Shown here: one piece after another, positions 19,950 to 29,733 of the stretch
How the letters are laid out: each line of letters opens with the position of its first letter
How positions within the stretch are numbered: position 1 is the first letter of the stretch
Assembly (NCBI GenBank): GCA_946965045.2
Contig: OX337232.1
Coordinates: forward strand, 2,480,001-2,544,000
Direction: 5' to 3'
From: Epithemia pelagica
Lineage: Eukaryota; Bacillariophyta; Bacillariophyceae; Surirellales; Surirellaceae
Length of the DNA stretch: 64,000 bases
The notes under the pieces: model-generated
Databases searched by the model: none
The model's input: only the letters and a program-made list of their open reading frames with translations
Told to the model about the DNA's origin: nothing
Translations under genes and position numbers: made by a program

Positions 19950-20672
19950 GTCTTGTGTGAGTTTTCGTTAAGTATTTTGATGTCTTGTCTATGTCTTGTG
20001 AGTTTTCTAACCCAATCATATTTCTGCCTTCTATTTCGTGAGCCCCGAGGCCGACTTTATAGGGGGAAGTCGCAGAAGAGGAGGGGAAAGAAAAGAAGAG
20101 AAAAAAGAAGAAGAAGAAGGAAAAAAGAAAAAAGAGGAAGAATTAGTGGTAAGATTCCCTTTGCTACGAACGTGCGATTGCCACCATCATATTATGATCT
20201 CATTGGTTGATCCATTTGTCACTGCTTCTGGTCTGTGTGGGATGTGTGGTGACTACGTGTTGCTCCAATGTCCCGGTGGAGGGGGATTTGGCAGTTCCCT
20301 ACGGTCGTTCTACGTATCTGGCTACGGTAAGTGCTGACACCGTGTGTCTTTTACCTATACAAAACATCGTCAGCCTCACATATGCCTTTGATCTCTGATT
20401 GTATTGCCTGTGCGAAGATATTGGCATACATTGTTTCCAGTATATCGCGCAATCATAGCTACGGCATGGACGAGAAGTTTTGCACAGTTTTTGTTAGTTC
20501 ATTATTTTCTGATCGATGGTTTTCTCACTACTGTTGTTGTTGTCGTCGTTGTTGTTGTTATATCTCTTGAATCTTTGTCTTAAAGTGTCTGGCCTCCATG
20601 GTAAGTCGCGACTGTTGGCTGTTGATGCTGTGTTGATTTTTGCTGCTCTCTAACCGATGTTGTTGTTGTGTT

Positions 20673-23600
20673 TTAAGGGTACGATGCATTACTGGGATGG
20701 TTGGAACAAGATTTGTCATGGGGTGGGATGCCCCGACGATTGGGCCTCTGCCAATACTGAATATTGCGGATGCAACAATTTTGAGTCGGTTGTGGATGTG
20801 TTGGTTGTTGATGGAGCGGTTGGCAACCAAGGTACGACGAGTAATACGCCGCTTGCTGCAGCAGCTGTTGCTGAAAGTGATGAACACTAGCAAGCGGCGT
20901 ATTTGGCGGAAGCAATGGTGGAAGTGATGGCATTTGTGGTTGTGGCATAGTGATTGGTCTGGGGGCCGGTTGTATTGCTGTTCTTGGTGGCGATTTGGGA
21001 GCAGGTTGCTGTTGTGTTTGTGGTGGTGGTCGTTGTGGTCGTGTTGGAGAAGACTGTTGCACTGTTGGAGCTGGTGGTGGCGGCAGCTCTTCCTCCTCAT
21101 CACTCAACATTGGATCATCGTCATCTTCTTGGTTTGCTTCGTCTTGATGCTCTTCTTTTTCCTCAACTTGTTGCTCTTTTTCATTTTCTCGTGATTGTTC
21201 TGTATCTTGTTGTTCCAGTGTCTCGCTTGTTTGCATTGTTTCTTCATCTTGCATATTGCGCTGAGCCTCACATTTCTCACAGGGACAGAAGTCATGCTGT
21301 TGGACCGAGATGTTCCAGACCTCGTTGAGTTGCTCATAAACTTGCAAGTACTCAGAAAAAAAGCGTTCACCATTGTCTTGCGGTAAGTGCTCGACGTCAT
21401 CAAACAACTTGGATGCGCCGCATCGAACGGCCAACTTGTTGATAAAGGCAAGTTGCTGGTGGTTCCAATGACTCACCACTGTTTCCCACGCCGCAGGCAT
21501 TTTCTTGTTGCGTTGTTCCGTTGTCTTCGACACAAAGCGCAGCTTGTGTCGAATCTGACGGTTGTACCGCGCCGTTCCGCACAAGTTCAAGTCGTCCGAG
21601 AGTTTTTCATTTGTGCCCCCATTACTGAAATGGGCCAAGTTGTTGTGCCATGACTCCAATTTGGATTCCCCTCGGTAAGAGACCCATTCGGACAATTGAT
21701 GGCTTGAATTTGGGTGTTGTTTGATCTCACGATACATGTCTTCGATTGGAATCGGATCTGCGAGAAACTCTGCCTTTTTTTTACAGTTTTCGATCGCTGA
21801 GTGTGTATCTTGTGTGAACAATGGTTGTTGTGTCTTGTGATCGAGCCTTCCTCGTGCCGGTGGCCCACTGTCACTACTACTTCTCACTTTATATTTTATC
21901 TTCCACTCCTCCCGGCGCATCACGATTGTTTGGAACGCGCGGATGATTTTCCGTAAGTACTTGCCGTATCTTTCGCGAAAAACCTTGGTCTGTCTCATTT
22001 CTGCTATTTGCTTGTCACTACATTTCTTGCCTCCAAGGGTGCCATTCTTCAGGGCCGTGATGACTTTATGGAAGTCACCATCGTGATACTCGTAGATGCA
22101 ATCCAACAATTCGCGCAACGCGTCACCAAAGTCCATGTGTTTATGGCGCAGGGTCTTTATAATTTGCTGGAGGAAATGAAAGAGTCCCAGTCTTGGGACT
22201 ACATCTTCACCCAACAATCCAACCCAATAATCGCTCTTGTGGGGGAATGTGTCGGAATAGATGACGCTCGGGTTAAAATTTCCACGGCTGCAAAGTTGTT
22301 GGGCAGCATGGGAGAAGGTCTTGGTTTCCAAGTTTGGAACCAAGATTGCACATGCAATCTCGCCTACTTCATTGGCAGCATCCCATACAGCTTCTGCCTT
22401 GAGCCTCTTGGGATAGTTCTTGACTGCTTGGAAGGTGTGGTCTTGGGCAAAACTTGTTTGGCAGCCCACTGCTTGGATTTCCCTGGTGTGCCTCTCATAG
22501 TCACTTGTTCTCCAGGGATTGAGTCTGGATCTTGATGCCTCGTGGTAGGCCTGTCTGATTGTCTCACCAAGAGGAGGATACCTGGTGAGCCACTCTCCAT
22601 CTTTCGCTGGATACTCTTGCCCTTGCTGATGTGTTGCATCACAGAAGGAGTAATAGTTAGTTATTCTATTCCTATAATCCCTGTTGATTGCAGCATACAA
22701 TAGTCCACTACAGTGGTCACCATTGCCATAGGTAAGCATCTCCTCCTCCAACACTGTTGTTGTTGTAATGTCGAAGTGCTGGGCACCTCGAGCCCACTTT
22801 GCTTCGACCGGATACCATTTCGCAAAATGTGGAGGCAGCGAATTGAGAAGTGCTCCGTCGTTGCCGGCATGCGTGGTATTGCACTCCTTGCAATGGTAGT
22901 GCGTGACAAGGGCGTAAGACGGTGCGCCATCAAGACCAAAAATGGGGAATAGACTTTTGCTCTTGGAAAGGTTGGTCCGCTCGCGTTGTAGTGTACAGTT
23001 GCTACACTTTGGACACTTAAGCCCAATTTTCTGAAACTCCACCGGCATAAACAGCTCCCAGTCAACAATGTACAAACGTCGCCCTACAATTGAGTCCCAC
23101 AGGGCATTATTGTTGTTTCGCACGTCGGGTACAGTCAAACACATGTCTCGCATGAACGGCTTAAGTGACCGCACGTCGCGCTTCCGTTCCAAACAAGTTT
23201 CGGCGATAGTCTTGGCAAGCGCGTACATTGTTTTCGGACACGTGATCGACTCGTCTTGTTCTATCTCCTTGTATTTAGCCAGTACCGATTGCATAAATAC
23301 ATACTCATCGGACCCAACGGCGGACGTCACCTGATTATTGATCAGGCAGTCCGTGCGCGCAATACAGTTGCGCTTCCCCTTTCGAACCCTGGAAAGTTTC
23401 AAATCGTCCTCTGTCACGGTCGTTGCTTCATTTGAAGCTTCCGAGACAGGTTTATTGTTGAGACGAAAGAAGAGGTTGAAATCTTCTTGCCTCATGATGA
23501 TTGGATGGTAAGTCACTTCCTTGTTGGCCTCTTTCTTCAGTCGTTCCTCCTCCTTCATGGCCTCTACCAAGTGGTCTGGTATGCCCCTGGTCTTTGTGTT

Positions 23601-24116
23601 CTTCGGGCAGAAGACGTGATGGGGGCGCTTGGGAGGCTTGGTCCCAAGCCTTTTGGAACTGCAGATGGTGCAGTCCCTGTCTGGCTCAAAGGCCTTTTTC
23701 TTCTCAAGCGTGAGCTGCCTCAACTGCTTTGCCTCTTGTTGCTTCCTCTTCTTGTTGCTTCTCTGTTGTGCTAACGACTTTGCCCTTTTTGTTTGGTTGT
23801 TTCGTCGTTGACTCTGCCCACCCATCTCTTGCTCCTTGCTGAGCTTTTTGTATGGGTTCACCACCAAGGGTGCTGGTGGTGGTGGAGGAGAGTCATTCTC
23901 CTCAGGGACAGTCATCGTGGTTGGGTCCATTGTCGCTCCAGAAACATCGACACCATTGTCCATGTCCTGGGGCACGGCAACCGCGACCGGCCTCATTGGC
24001 ACGGAATCGTGTTGGAGACGAAATCCCTGTCGTTTCGGCTGTTTTCGTGGGGAAGTCGGCAAGATTCCGTGGCTTTTTGCGCGTGGCGCGCGATGTCTAC
24101 TGGTAAGAGAAGACAT
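20673..24116 (-). CDS. Large zinc-ribbon DDE transposase, family not assigned
   Basis: 1,147 aa in one open frame. Order: basic/Pro-rich N terminus; Lys/Gln-rich helix; CTIC...CPKN cluster near residue 150-170; a second zinc ribbon (CPKCSNC ... HYHCKEC) near 375-440; then an RNase H-like catalytic core. Asp559 (AQDHTF), Asp622 (IYSDTFP) and Glu821 (SKLESWH) are placed as a DDE triad; the spacing before Glu is long, implying an insertion. A further CPCEKCEAQ cluster, an acidic coiled region and a Pro/Gln-rich tail follow. The zinc ribbon plus ESxH-type third motif recalls large eukaryotic transposases such as the KDZ/Zisupton group or DUF6729-linked proteins, but this is inference from memory of motif style. 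No companion gene is seen in the unit. Confidence 0.8.
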   Translation of the reverse strand: MSSLTSRHRAPRAKSHGILPTSPRKQPKRQGFRLQHDSVPMRPVAVAVPQDMDNGVDVSGATMDPTTMTVPEENDSPPPPPAPLVVNPYKKLSKEQEMGGQSQRRNNQTKRAKSLAQQRSNKKRKQQEAKQLRQLTLEKKKAFEPDRDCTICSSKRLGTKPPKRPHHVFCPKNTKTRGIPDHLVEAMKEEERLKKEANKEVTYHPIIMRQEDFNLFFRLNNKPVSEASNEATTVTEDDLKLSRVRKGKRNCIARTDCLINNQVTSAVGSDEYVFMQSVLAKYKEIEQDESITCPKTMYALAKTIAETCLERKRDVRSLKPFMRDMCLTVPDVRNNNNALWDSIVGRRLYIVDWELFMPVEFQKIGLKCPKCSNCTLQRERTNLSKSKSLFPIFGLDGAPSYALVTHYHCKECNTTHAGNDGALLNSLPPHFAKWYPVEAKWARGAQHFDITTTTVLEEEMLTYGNGDHCSGLLYAAINRDYRNRITNYYSFCDATHQQGQEYPAKDGEWLTRYPPLGETIRQAYHEASRSRLNPWRTSDYERHTREIQAVGCQTSFAQDHTFQAVKNYPKRLKAEAVWDAANEVGEIACAILVPNLETKTFSHAAQQLCSRGNFNPSVIYSDTFPHKSDYWVGLLGEDVVPRLGLFHFLQQIIKTLRHKHMDFGDALRELLDCIYEYHDGDFHKVITALKNGTLGGKKCSDKQIAEMRQTKVFRERYGKYLRKIIRAFQTIVMRREEWKIKYKVRSSSDSGPPARGRLDHKTQQPLFTQDTHSAIENCKKKAEFLADPIPIEDMYREIKQHPNSSHQLSEWVSYRGESKLESWHNNLAHFSNGGTNEKLSDDLNLCGTARYNRQIRHKLRFVSKTTEQRNKKMPAAWETVVSHWNHQQLAFINKLAVRCGASKLFDDVEHLPQDNGERFFSEYLQVYEQLNEVWNISVQQHDFCPCEKCEAQRNMQDEETMQTSETLEQQDTEQSRENEKEQQVEEKEEHQDEANQEDDDDPMLSDEEEELPPPPAPTVQQSSPTRPQRPPPQTQQQPAPKSPPRTAIQPAPRPITMPQPQMPSLPPLLPPNTPLASVHHFQQQLLQQAAYYSSYLGCQPLHQQPTHPQPTQNCCIRNIQYWQRPNRRGIPPHDKSCSNHPSNASYP
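20843..20903. repeat. 15-bp hairpin in transposase 3' end, copy B
   Basis: Perfect 15-bp inverted arms 20843-20857 and 20889-20903 with a 31-base loop, inside the sequence coding the Gln/Ala-rich C-terminal tail. Copy A has it too. Confidence 0.85.
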
Positions 24117-24219
24117 GTCTTGTGTGAGTTTTCGTTAAGTATTTTGATGTCTTGTCTATGTCTTGTGAGTTTTCTAACCCAATCATATTTCTGCCTTCTA
24201 TTTCGTGAGCCCCGAGGCC

Positions 24220-24810
24220 CGCCTTTTGCACTCCCTACTCCCTACCCCTACTCCCTACCCGAAAGCATTGCACGATCCAAAAGTCCCAAATGAATTATTT
24301 GTTCGCGTCCGCTCGGTCTCGGACTATGTACGAGTAATATACACTTCGCTCTATTGCAAGCGCGAGCAAAAGTTAAACAGTGATAGTATATATTTTAGTG
24401 TACTACTCGGAAAAATTACAGACAGTTGAAGCAATAAGCCCAACCCGTTTCAGAATCGAGAAATATATGCCCTCTGATGATGACTTCCTCTCGGGTTTAC
24501 TTATTAAGCCCCCTAGTCTGATCCGTCATGTCCTGCAATAATCCGACTTGTGCCCAGACATGAGTTCCTATTTCTACACTAAATAGCTTTAGCAATACAA
24601 TCCTTGCCCAAAGTCTAGCGTGCCCAACACCCAACACACTATCTGGACCTCTCACCTTTTCTCCAACGCAGGGATGGTGGTGACTAGAAACCAAGCCATT
24701 TTCATCAATCCAAACAGTTCCTTTCCCGACCGTGTATGCTAGCTTGTCTTGACTGGTTCATTGACCATTGAGATAGATTGGTTGTATTGAGCGAAAGAGT
24801 CTCTGTTGCA
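24220..24810. other. Intergenic, right flank of tandem transposon
   Basis: Starts with short CTCCCTACC-type repeats (24229-24262), then unremarkable sequence up to the PUB-protein start. No gene seen. The promoter of the downstream gene must lie here unless the transposon supplied it. Confidence 0.45.
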
Positions 24811-27291
24811 ATGGCGTCCTCCAATATGCAACATCCCCTCTATGCCGGGCTCGAATATTTGAAAGAGCTGAATACGGAGGAAGACTATTGGTTTGGACTC
24901 GAAAGCTTGTCCAAGCTATTGGAAAATGTAAAAAGCAATCCCTTGGATGAACGATTTCGAAAGTTTCAGGTCGATGACCCGTTCTTCAACTCTCGAATTG
25001 GATGCTTGATCGGATCAGAGAAACTTATGCTTGCTTCAGGCTTTCTCATTGATGAGATGAATGGAAAGGAGTTCTACTACATGCATGCGACTGCGGAAGC
25101 TTGGGAGGAGCTCTTGACAGTGACTGCCATTCTGCAGGGAGAGTTGCAGAAGAGCACAACGGAACGGAGACCTCCTCAGAGAATGGCGAGCCGTGAGAGG
25201 AGTATTGAACGGGTTCCTAGTCGAGACAAGAGTATTGAGAGAATGGCACTTTCTCGTGGGGGGTCCAAACGGACATTGCCAAAGAGCAGTAGCACCCATA
25301 GCAGGAGCATGAGTTCGCACAATCTTGGTGGTGAAAAGAAGAGTAAGCATTCCAAACACCGGCGTGGGAGCAACGGGGATTCCACGCAACGTTCGTTCAA
25401 CGATAGTGGTGAATCCTTTTTCTCGGACGACCCCGAACCTGGAATGGCCAGTGAATCCGGTTACGACAGTGAACAGGCATCCAATCTAACAACCAAGAAG
25501 AAGTCAAAGGGCAAGAAAAAGAAGAAAAAGAAGAAAAAGAAGAAGGTGTCCGACAAAGCTCACGACGAAATCAGTACATCGGGTGGCTATATGGGAGAAG
25601 GCACGTCGCTTGCGGAAGGCGAAACAAAGCCCAAAAAGAAGAAAAAGTCGGCTGGCAAAGATGGCGAAAAAGCATTGTCCAACAAGTCTGGAAACAATGG
25701 TTCAACAAGTTCCATGTCATCAGGATCATCATTGGAAGACGCATTGGGGAGATCCAAAGGGTCATTGGCGTCTGGTGAAGAACCAGCCGAAAAAATTGAA
25801 GGAACCGCCAGGACAGCTACGAAAGACTTCTGGAAAAATGCCAACACTCAAGCCGTAGTTGCGTCCCGAATGCAGAACGAATCCTCATCTCGGTCGAAGT
25901 GGGGCATGGTTAAGAATGCGACTCTCGCCGCTGCGAGGTTGAATCGCATCGGAAAATTGGAAGGCGAGGGTGGTGACCTGTCCGGTAACGAAGGAGGTGA
26001 AAAACTGAGCTTTGGGAAAATGCTATCCTCACGCGTTCTCGGAATAGGAAATCTTCGTGGCAGCGACGACGAGGCCGAAGACGATGAGGATGATGAAGTT
26101 CGATCGACATCCACGAAGAAGCGTCGTGGCATTAGAATTGATGCCATGCATAAAGTCATTTCATCAAGAAGAGGTCTCACTGACAAGACAGCATCTTTGC
26201 GCTCCATGGGCTCGTCAAGTGCGGGAAGGAACACTTCATCAAGACCTTCACGGAAACTGGAAAGGGCGGAGTCTCGTGCCAGTGTGGCAGAGTCTCGTGT
26301 CAGTATGAAGGACCTTGAGCGGGGGCTGTCCCAGAGAGAAATCAAAGAGCTACGTGAAATGGCTGAGGAAAAACGGCAGCTGCGTGAGATGAGAAAGAAG
26401 CGTTTGCTAGAACAAATCAAGAGAGAGCGTGGACCGCGGTGGTCTCTCTTGAAGCTTGCCGTGACCATCATTACAGCTGCTGAACTTGGTCTCGATCTTG
26501 GTACCACAATCATTTCTTTCGTTTCCCTCCTGGAATCATTTGATTGTTGTGGAAATGTAATCGATGCAGGAGGACTTACTCTTGGTGTGACCATTCCGTA
26601 CTTTATTCTCATTGTTATTGAACTAGCGTTACTCGCATTCTCGGTTCGCCATGCCCGGGCCAATAGTGCTAGAGACAGGGAACGCATGCAGAGGATTGAA
26701 GACGAAAACGACGACCTTGAATTTTTTGACGACGAAGACAGTTTGGATTCAGACTTCGATGAAGATGAAGAAACAAAGTTCCATTGTTCCAAAGTTATAT
26801 CATGGGTCTTGATTTGTAACCCTTTTCTTGGATGCCTTATCACATGGGTGCTTCTATACGAAGTGTCCAGCAAGGACGAAGCTTTTTTGATCTTGTTTCT
26901 CGAAGCTGGTGCTGTTGCGTTAATGTTCACTTCTCTCTATCTTGAACGCGAGAAGCTAAACTTTTGCACGATGTCACTGCATGGTATTCCATTGGTAAGT
27001 TTGTGGTGACCTGTTGTTGGAGAGACGTGTTTTGACCACTAAAAGATACTCATTATGGCCTGTCTTGACCAGCTCCCGTTTGCGGCCACATGCTTCGTTG
27101 TTTGGTATTATTTAGAAAAAGGTGGGATCTGCTTCCGAGATGGAAACTTTTGGTTTGATGGCTGTGGGCTCTGTGCCCACAATACACCGTCTCCTCCAAA
27201 CGATGGTCTCTGTCCCAATGGAACATTGCCCTATCAAGGAACATATTGTGGGAACGGACTTGACGAGCAGTTCTGCTATTTTACGTATTAA
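24811..27291 (+). CDS. PUB-domain protein with C-terminal multi-helix membrane region
   Basis: Exons 24811-26994 and 27046-27291, joined over a 51-bp GTAAGT...AAG intron that keeps the frame. ATG 24811 is the first in frame. Residues about 20-115 match the PUB fold (LSKLLENVKSNP, RFRKFQVDDPFFNSRIG, EKLMLASGF), which in PNGase, HOIP and UBXN6 binds the tail of the AAA ATPase p97/Cdc48. A disordered Ser/Lys-rich middle follows, with an 11-12 residue Lys run and acidic patches. The last third has a basic coiled coil and about five hydrophobic helices (two near 26450-26650, two near 26790-26940, one at the start of exon 2). It ends in a Cys-rich, probably extracytoplasmic tail. Tethering Cdc48 to a membrane is inference. 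Confidence 0.8.
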
Positions 27292-27846
27292 ATCATGCTC
27301 ATTCGTTTGGGAACCCGCGTGTGGAGGTTTTCTACTCGTGGTGTCAGGTGTGGTCAAGCCTGAAAAAGAGCATAACTTGATATATCCAGCAATATTGAAG
27401 GGCTTTTATGGATAGACATAGGCACTTGTTGGGGAAACAGAAGGGCTACCGTTTCCATCAGAGTCTCTGTCGCTCTCTGGCCATTCTCCGATCGCTATGA
27501 CTTTTTCGCTTTCTTAGAGTTACTCGACAACGAGGCTATTTCTGACTTGCGCTTGGGGTATTTGATCCGTGACATCGGTGCCTGTAGTTTAGGTAGATCT
27601 AGTTTGCAACAACAACTCTTGACTTCGATCGGCTTCAAACGTTCGAGTTGTAGGAAATGGCGACACCAGTCTATATACTCGTTCCAAAGTCAAGCTCGTC
27701 TCCTGTGAGATGCATGACAATGCAAAGATATTCCCATATTTTACGTTTTGCACTTGTTAAAGATCCCGATTGTTGATCATGGAATTGTCGTTCCACGTCA
27801 TTGTAGAAAACCTGAAAGCTGTAAACTTTGCAAAATGATTTACGGG
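27292..27846. other. Intergenic, 555 bp
   Basis: 3' flank of the PUB-protein gene. Open frames are short and without recognisable motif. Nothing further seen. Confidence 0.45.
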
Positions 27847-28113
27847 TTAGCCTTGGTGGTAACCATGACCGCGCGATGAATCTGTTGGGTGATCTGTTTG
27901 CTCCAGAGCGTTAAGGACAGCTTCTGTAATGCCATTTTTACGCAATCCCGTCACATTGCTCCTTGGCACGGTCGTGTCCGACCACTGCGTTGATTTGGTG
28001 TTGACGGTTGCAGCGTTGGTGTTGATAGTTGCATCATCAGTGTCATCACCATGTGCCCTAGCATGACTTGGTCCCGTTTGTTGTTGTTGAGATTGCTGCG
28101 CCGCTGTCGTCAA
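27847..28113 (-). CDS. Hypothetical Gln/Thr/Asn-rich fragment
   Basis: Eighty-eight codons, low complexity at first (AAQQSQQQQ, then Asp/Thr/Asn) and ending with a short helix-like segment (NGITEAVLNALEQTDH). The frame is open a little further upstream without an ATG. It may be a scrap of a mobile-element gene or non-coding. No homologue is recognised. Confidence 0.2.
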   Translation of the reverse strand: MTTAAQQSQQQQTGPSHARAHGDDTDDATINTNAATVNTKSTQWSDTTVPRSNVTGLRKNGITEAVLNALEQTDHPTDSSRGHGYHQG

Positions 28114-28569
28114 TCTAGGTAGAGTCTGACTAGGTCGTCTTTTGCCCGACCAAACTCATTCTTTGTTCTCTTTCTTCGTGAATGACAGCAGCACAACGTG
28201 CAGCCACACGGAGTGACTGAGTTCTACTCTTGGAATCCTGAAACCGAAGTCCCCTCCCTTTATCGTGCTCCGGCTCAGTTCATCTCGGCAGTCGTTATGT
28301 GCATCCATAAGCAGAAGTGGACATGGTGCCCGAACTAGATCGCGGGGTTCGGGCTTCGGGCGGCGGGAGTCCGTCCTTGTAGCGAAGAGCTAGCAGCTAG
28401 CAGGGAATAGATACAGTTAGTACTCCACGAGTACTAATACTAAAGTCGCTAGCAGCTAGCAAGACCTCCGTCAGTGTCAGTCGTCGACATGGGATTGATG
28501 TCGAGATGGATCAACGAGAATTGCAACGCTCTCATAGCAATTGGAAACACATGATCGAGAAGTCATGAG
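28114..28569. other. Intergenic with GCTAGCAGCTAGCA repeats
   Basis: The 14-mer GCTAGCAGCTAGCA, itself nearly palindromic, occurs at about 28389 and 28449, 60 bp apart, upstream of the zinc-finger/CMD gene. No gene seen. Confidence 0.5.
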
Positions 28570-29613
28570 ATGGACTGTCTAATGACGATGGAGGAGGCGT
28601 CTCAAGGATCCCAGAAGAAAGCTCGGACTCGCACACCGCTGTCACTTCCAAACTGCAACACCAGTCTAAAGAAAGCTCTAGTGGAAGATTTTAACAACTT
28701 CTTCTTGGAATGGGAAGATGAGCCTCACTGTACACGCCTACGGTGCACCGTGTGCTACTTGTACTGGATCACAAATGCCACCCAAGGATCTATTAGTAAG
28801 CGACAGGCAAAGTATCCATTTGTTGGCATTGTCGACCCAAAGAATGACCCCGATCAAACATGCCGAACACCGTCCAAATGGAACGAACACCAACAAAACG
28901 CGTATCATCAAGAGGCGTGTCAAAAAGGAAATGTCCAAGAAACAATGGGGAAAACGCAGGAAGTGCCGACATGTCGGCGTGTCACAAAGCCATCTCAGGA
29001 AGTGAAGCCCGGAAGTGATTCACAGGACAGTCAAGAGGATGTTCAACAGCCGACAAGGTTCAAAGGCCCTCCGGAGGATGAAATGTCGCCGGAGCAACTT
29101 GAAATTCGACAAGAGATTCTCGCCAGTAGACCTCGGACGGGTTTGTCTGGTCCTTTTGGTCCATGGCTTGCTGTTCCTGACATTGCACGACCTGCTCAAG
29201 CTCTGGGGAGAGCTTGTCGGTATGGAACATCTTTGTCTTTTCGAGAGTCGGAACTCGTCATTCTCTTGACCGGGGCCAAGACTAGATCCAACACTGAGTT
29301 TCAGATTCATACCGGAGAAGCTCTCAAAGCAGGCCTCACAATGGAGCAGATCAGCGCCATACCGAGGGACACTGAGTTTTCGTTACGATTGGTGAACGAA
29401 CGTCTATGTCCACTTTTGAGCAGTGACCGCGAACGGTGTATTGTACAATTCGCCGCGGAACTATTGGATACTTGTGCCGTCTCCGATGCAACCTACAGTG
29501 AAACTCGAAGAAAAGTGGGAGACAGTGACCGAGTACTCGTGGAAATCACGAGTATTGTGGGATACTACACGTTTGTCGCTTACACTCTGAATGTTTTTCG
29601 AATTGCTCCATGA
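28570..29613 (+). CDS. Zn-finger fused to carboxymuconolactone-decarboxylase-like (AhpD-fold) domain
   Basis: 347 aa. Residues about 45-120 look like a BED/TTF-type zinc finger: CTVC, then CRTPSKWNEHQQNAYHQEAC with conserved Trp, spaced His and a final Cys. A Gln/Lys/Glu linker follows. From about residue 185 the sequence fits the all-helical carboxymuconolactone decarboxylase family as found in fungal and bacterial carboxymuconolactone-like proteins: GPFGPWLAVPDIARPAQALG, RESELVILLTGAKTRSNTEF, EALKAGLTMEQI, and a C-terminal EITSIVGYYTFVAYTLNVF. The Cys pair of true AhpD peroxidases (CxxC) is absent, so a lactonase-like or unknown activity is more likely than peroxidase. ATG at 28570; no intron. 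The fusion is unusual and the DNA-binding role is inference. Confidence 0.75.
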   Translation: MDCLMTMEEASQGSQKKARTRTPLSLPNCNTSLKKALVEDFNNFFLEWEDEPHCTRLRCTVCYLYWITNATQGSISKRQAKYPFVGIVDPKNDPDQTCRTPSKWNEHQQNAYHQEACQKGNVQETMGKTQEVPTCRRVTKPSQEVKPGSDSQDSQEDVQQPTRFKGPPEDEMSPEQLEIRQEILASRPRTGLSGPFGPWLAVPDIARPAQALGRACRYGTSLSFRESELVILLTGAKTRSNTEFQIHTGEALKAGLTMEQISAIPRDTEFSLRLVNERLCPLLSSDRERCIVQFAAELLDTCAVSDATYSETRRKVGDSDRVLVEITSIVGYYTFVAYTLNVFRIAP

Positions 29614-29733
29614 GATTTCAAACTTTGTACGAAAACACTTTTCTATGAAGATATGTACTTCTTAATTGTACAAACTTGTCTCAAGGTCCAAATTGAATAT
29701 CAAGTTTCGTGCATGGCCACAGTCGCAAGAACG

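Larger units (their letters stand above)
15886..20052 (-). mobile_element. DDE transposon unit, left copy of tandem pair
   Basis: A 4,167-bp unit repeated head-to-tail without spacer at 20053-24219. Base comparison by eye finds only about two substitutions (near 15925 and 16787) and two single-base indels (near 18180 and 19527-19532) between copies. The unit begins GACTTTATAGGGGGAAGTC, itself a small hairpin, and ends GCCCCGAGGCC. No terminal inverted repeat or target-site duplication was found, so true transposon ends may differ from the duplication ends. Confidence 0.85.
20053..24219 (-). mobile_element. DDE transposon unit, right (intact) copy
   Basis: Right member of the head-to-tail pair, joined to the left copy at CCGAGGCC/GACTTTATA with no spacer. 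It carries an open transposase gene and about 620 bp beyond the stop codon. That tail is rich in GTT/CAA triplets and holds no gene. To the right, unique sequence resumes at CGCCTTTTGCACTCCC. Confidence 0.85.

Noticed and set aside
25848-26930. 360-codon minus-strand ORF opposite the PUB-protein gene
   Set aside because: Ser/Arg-rich antisense shadow of the acidic and Ser-coding exon; no domain.
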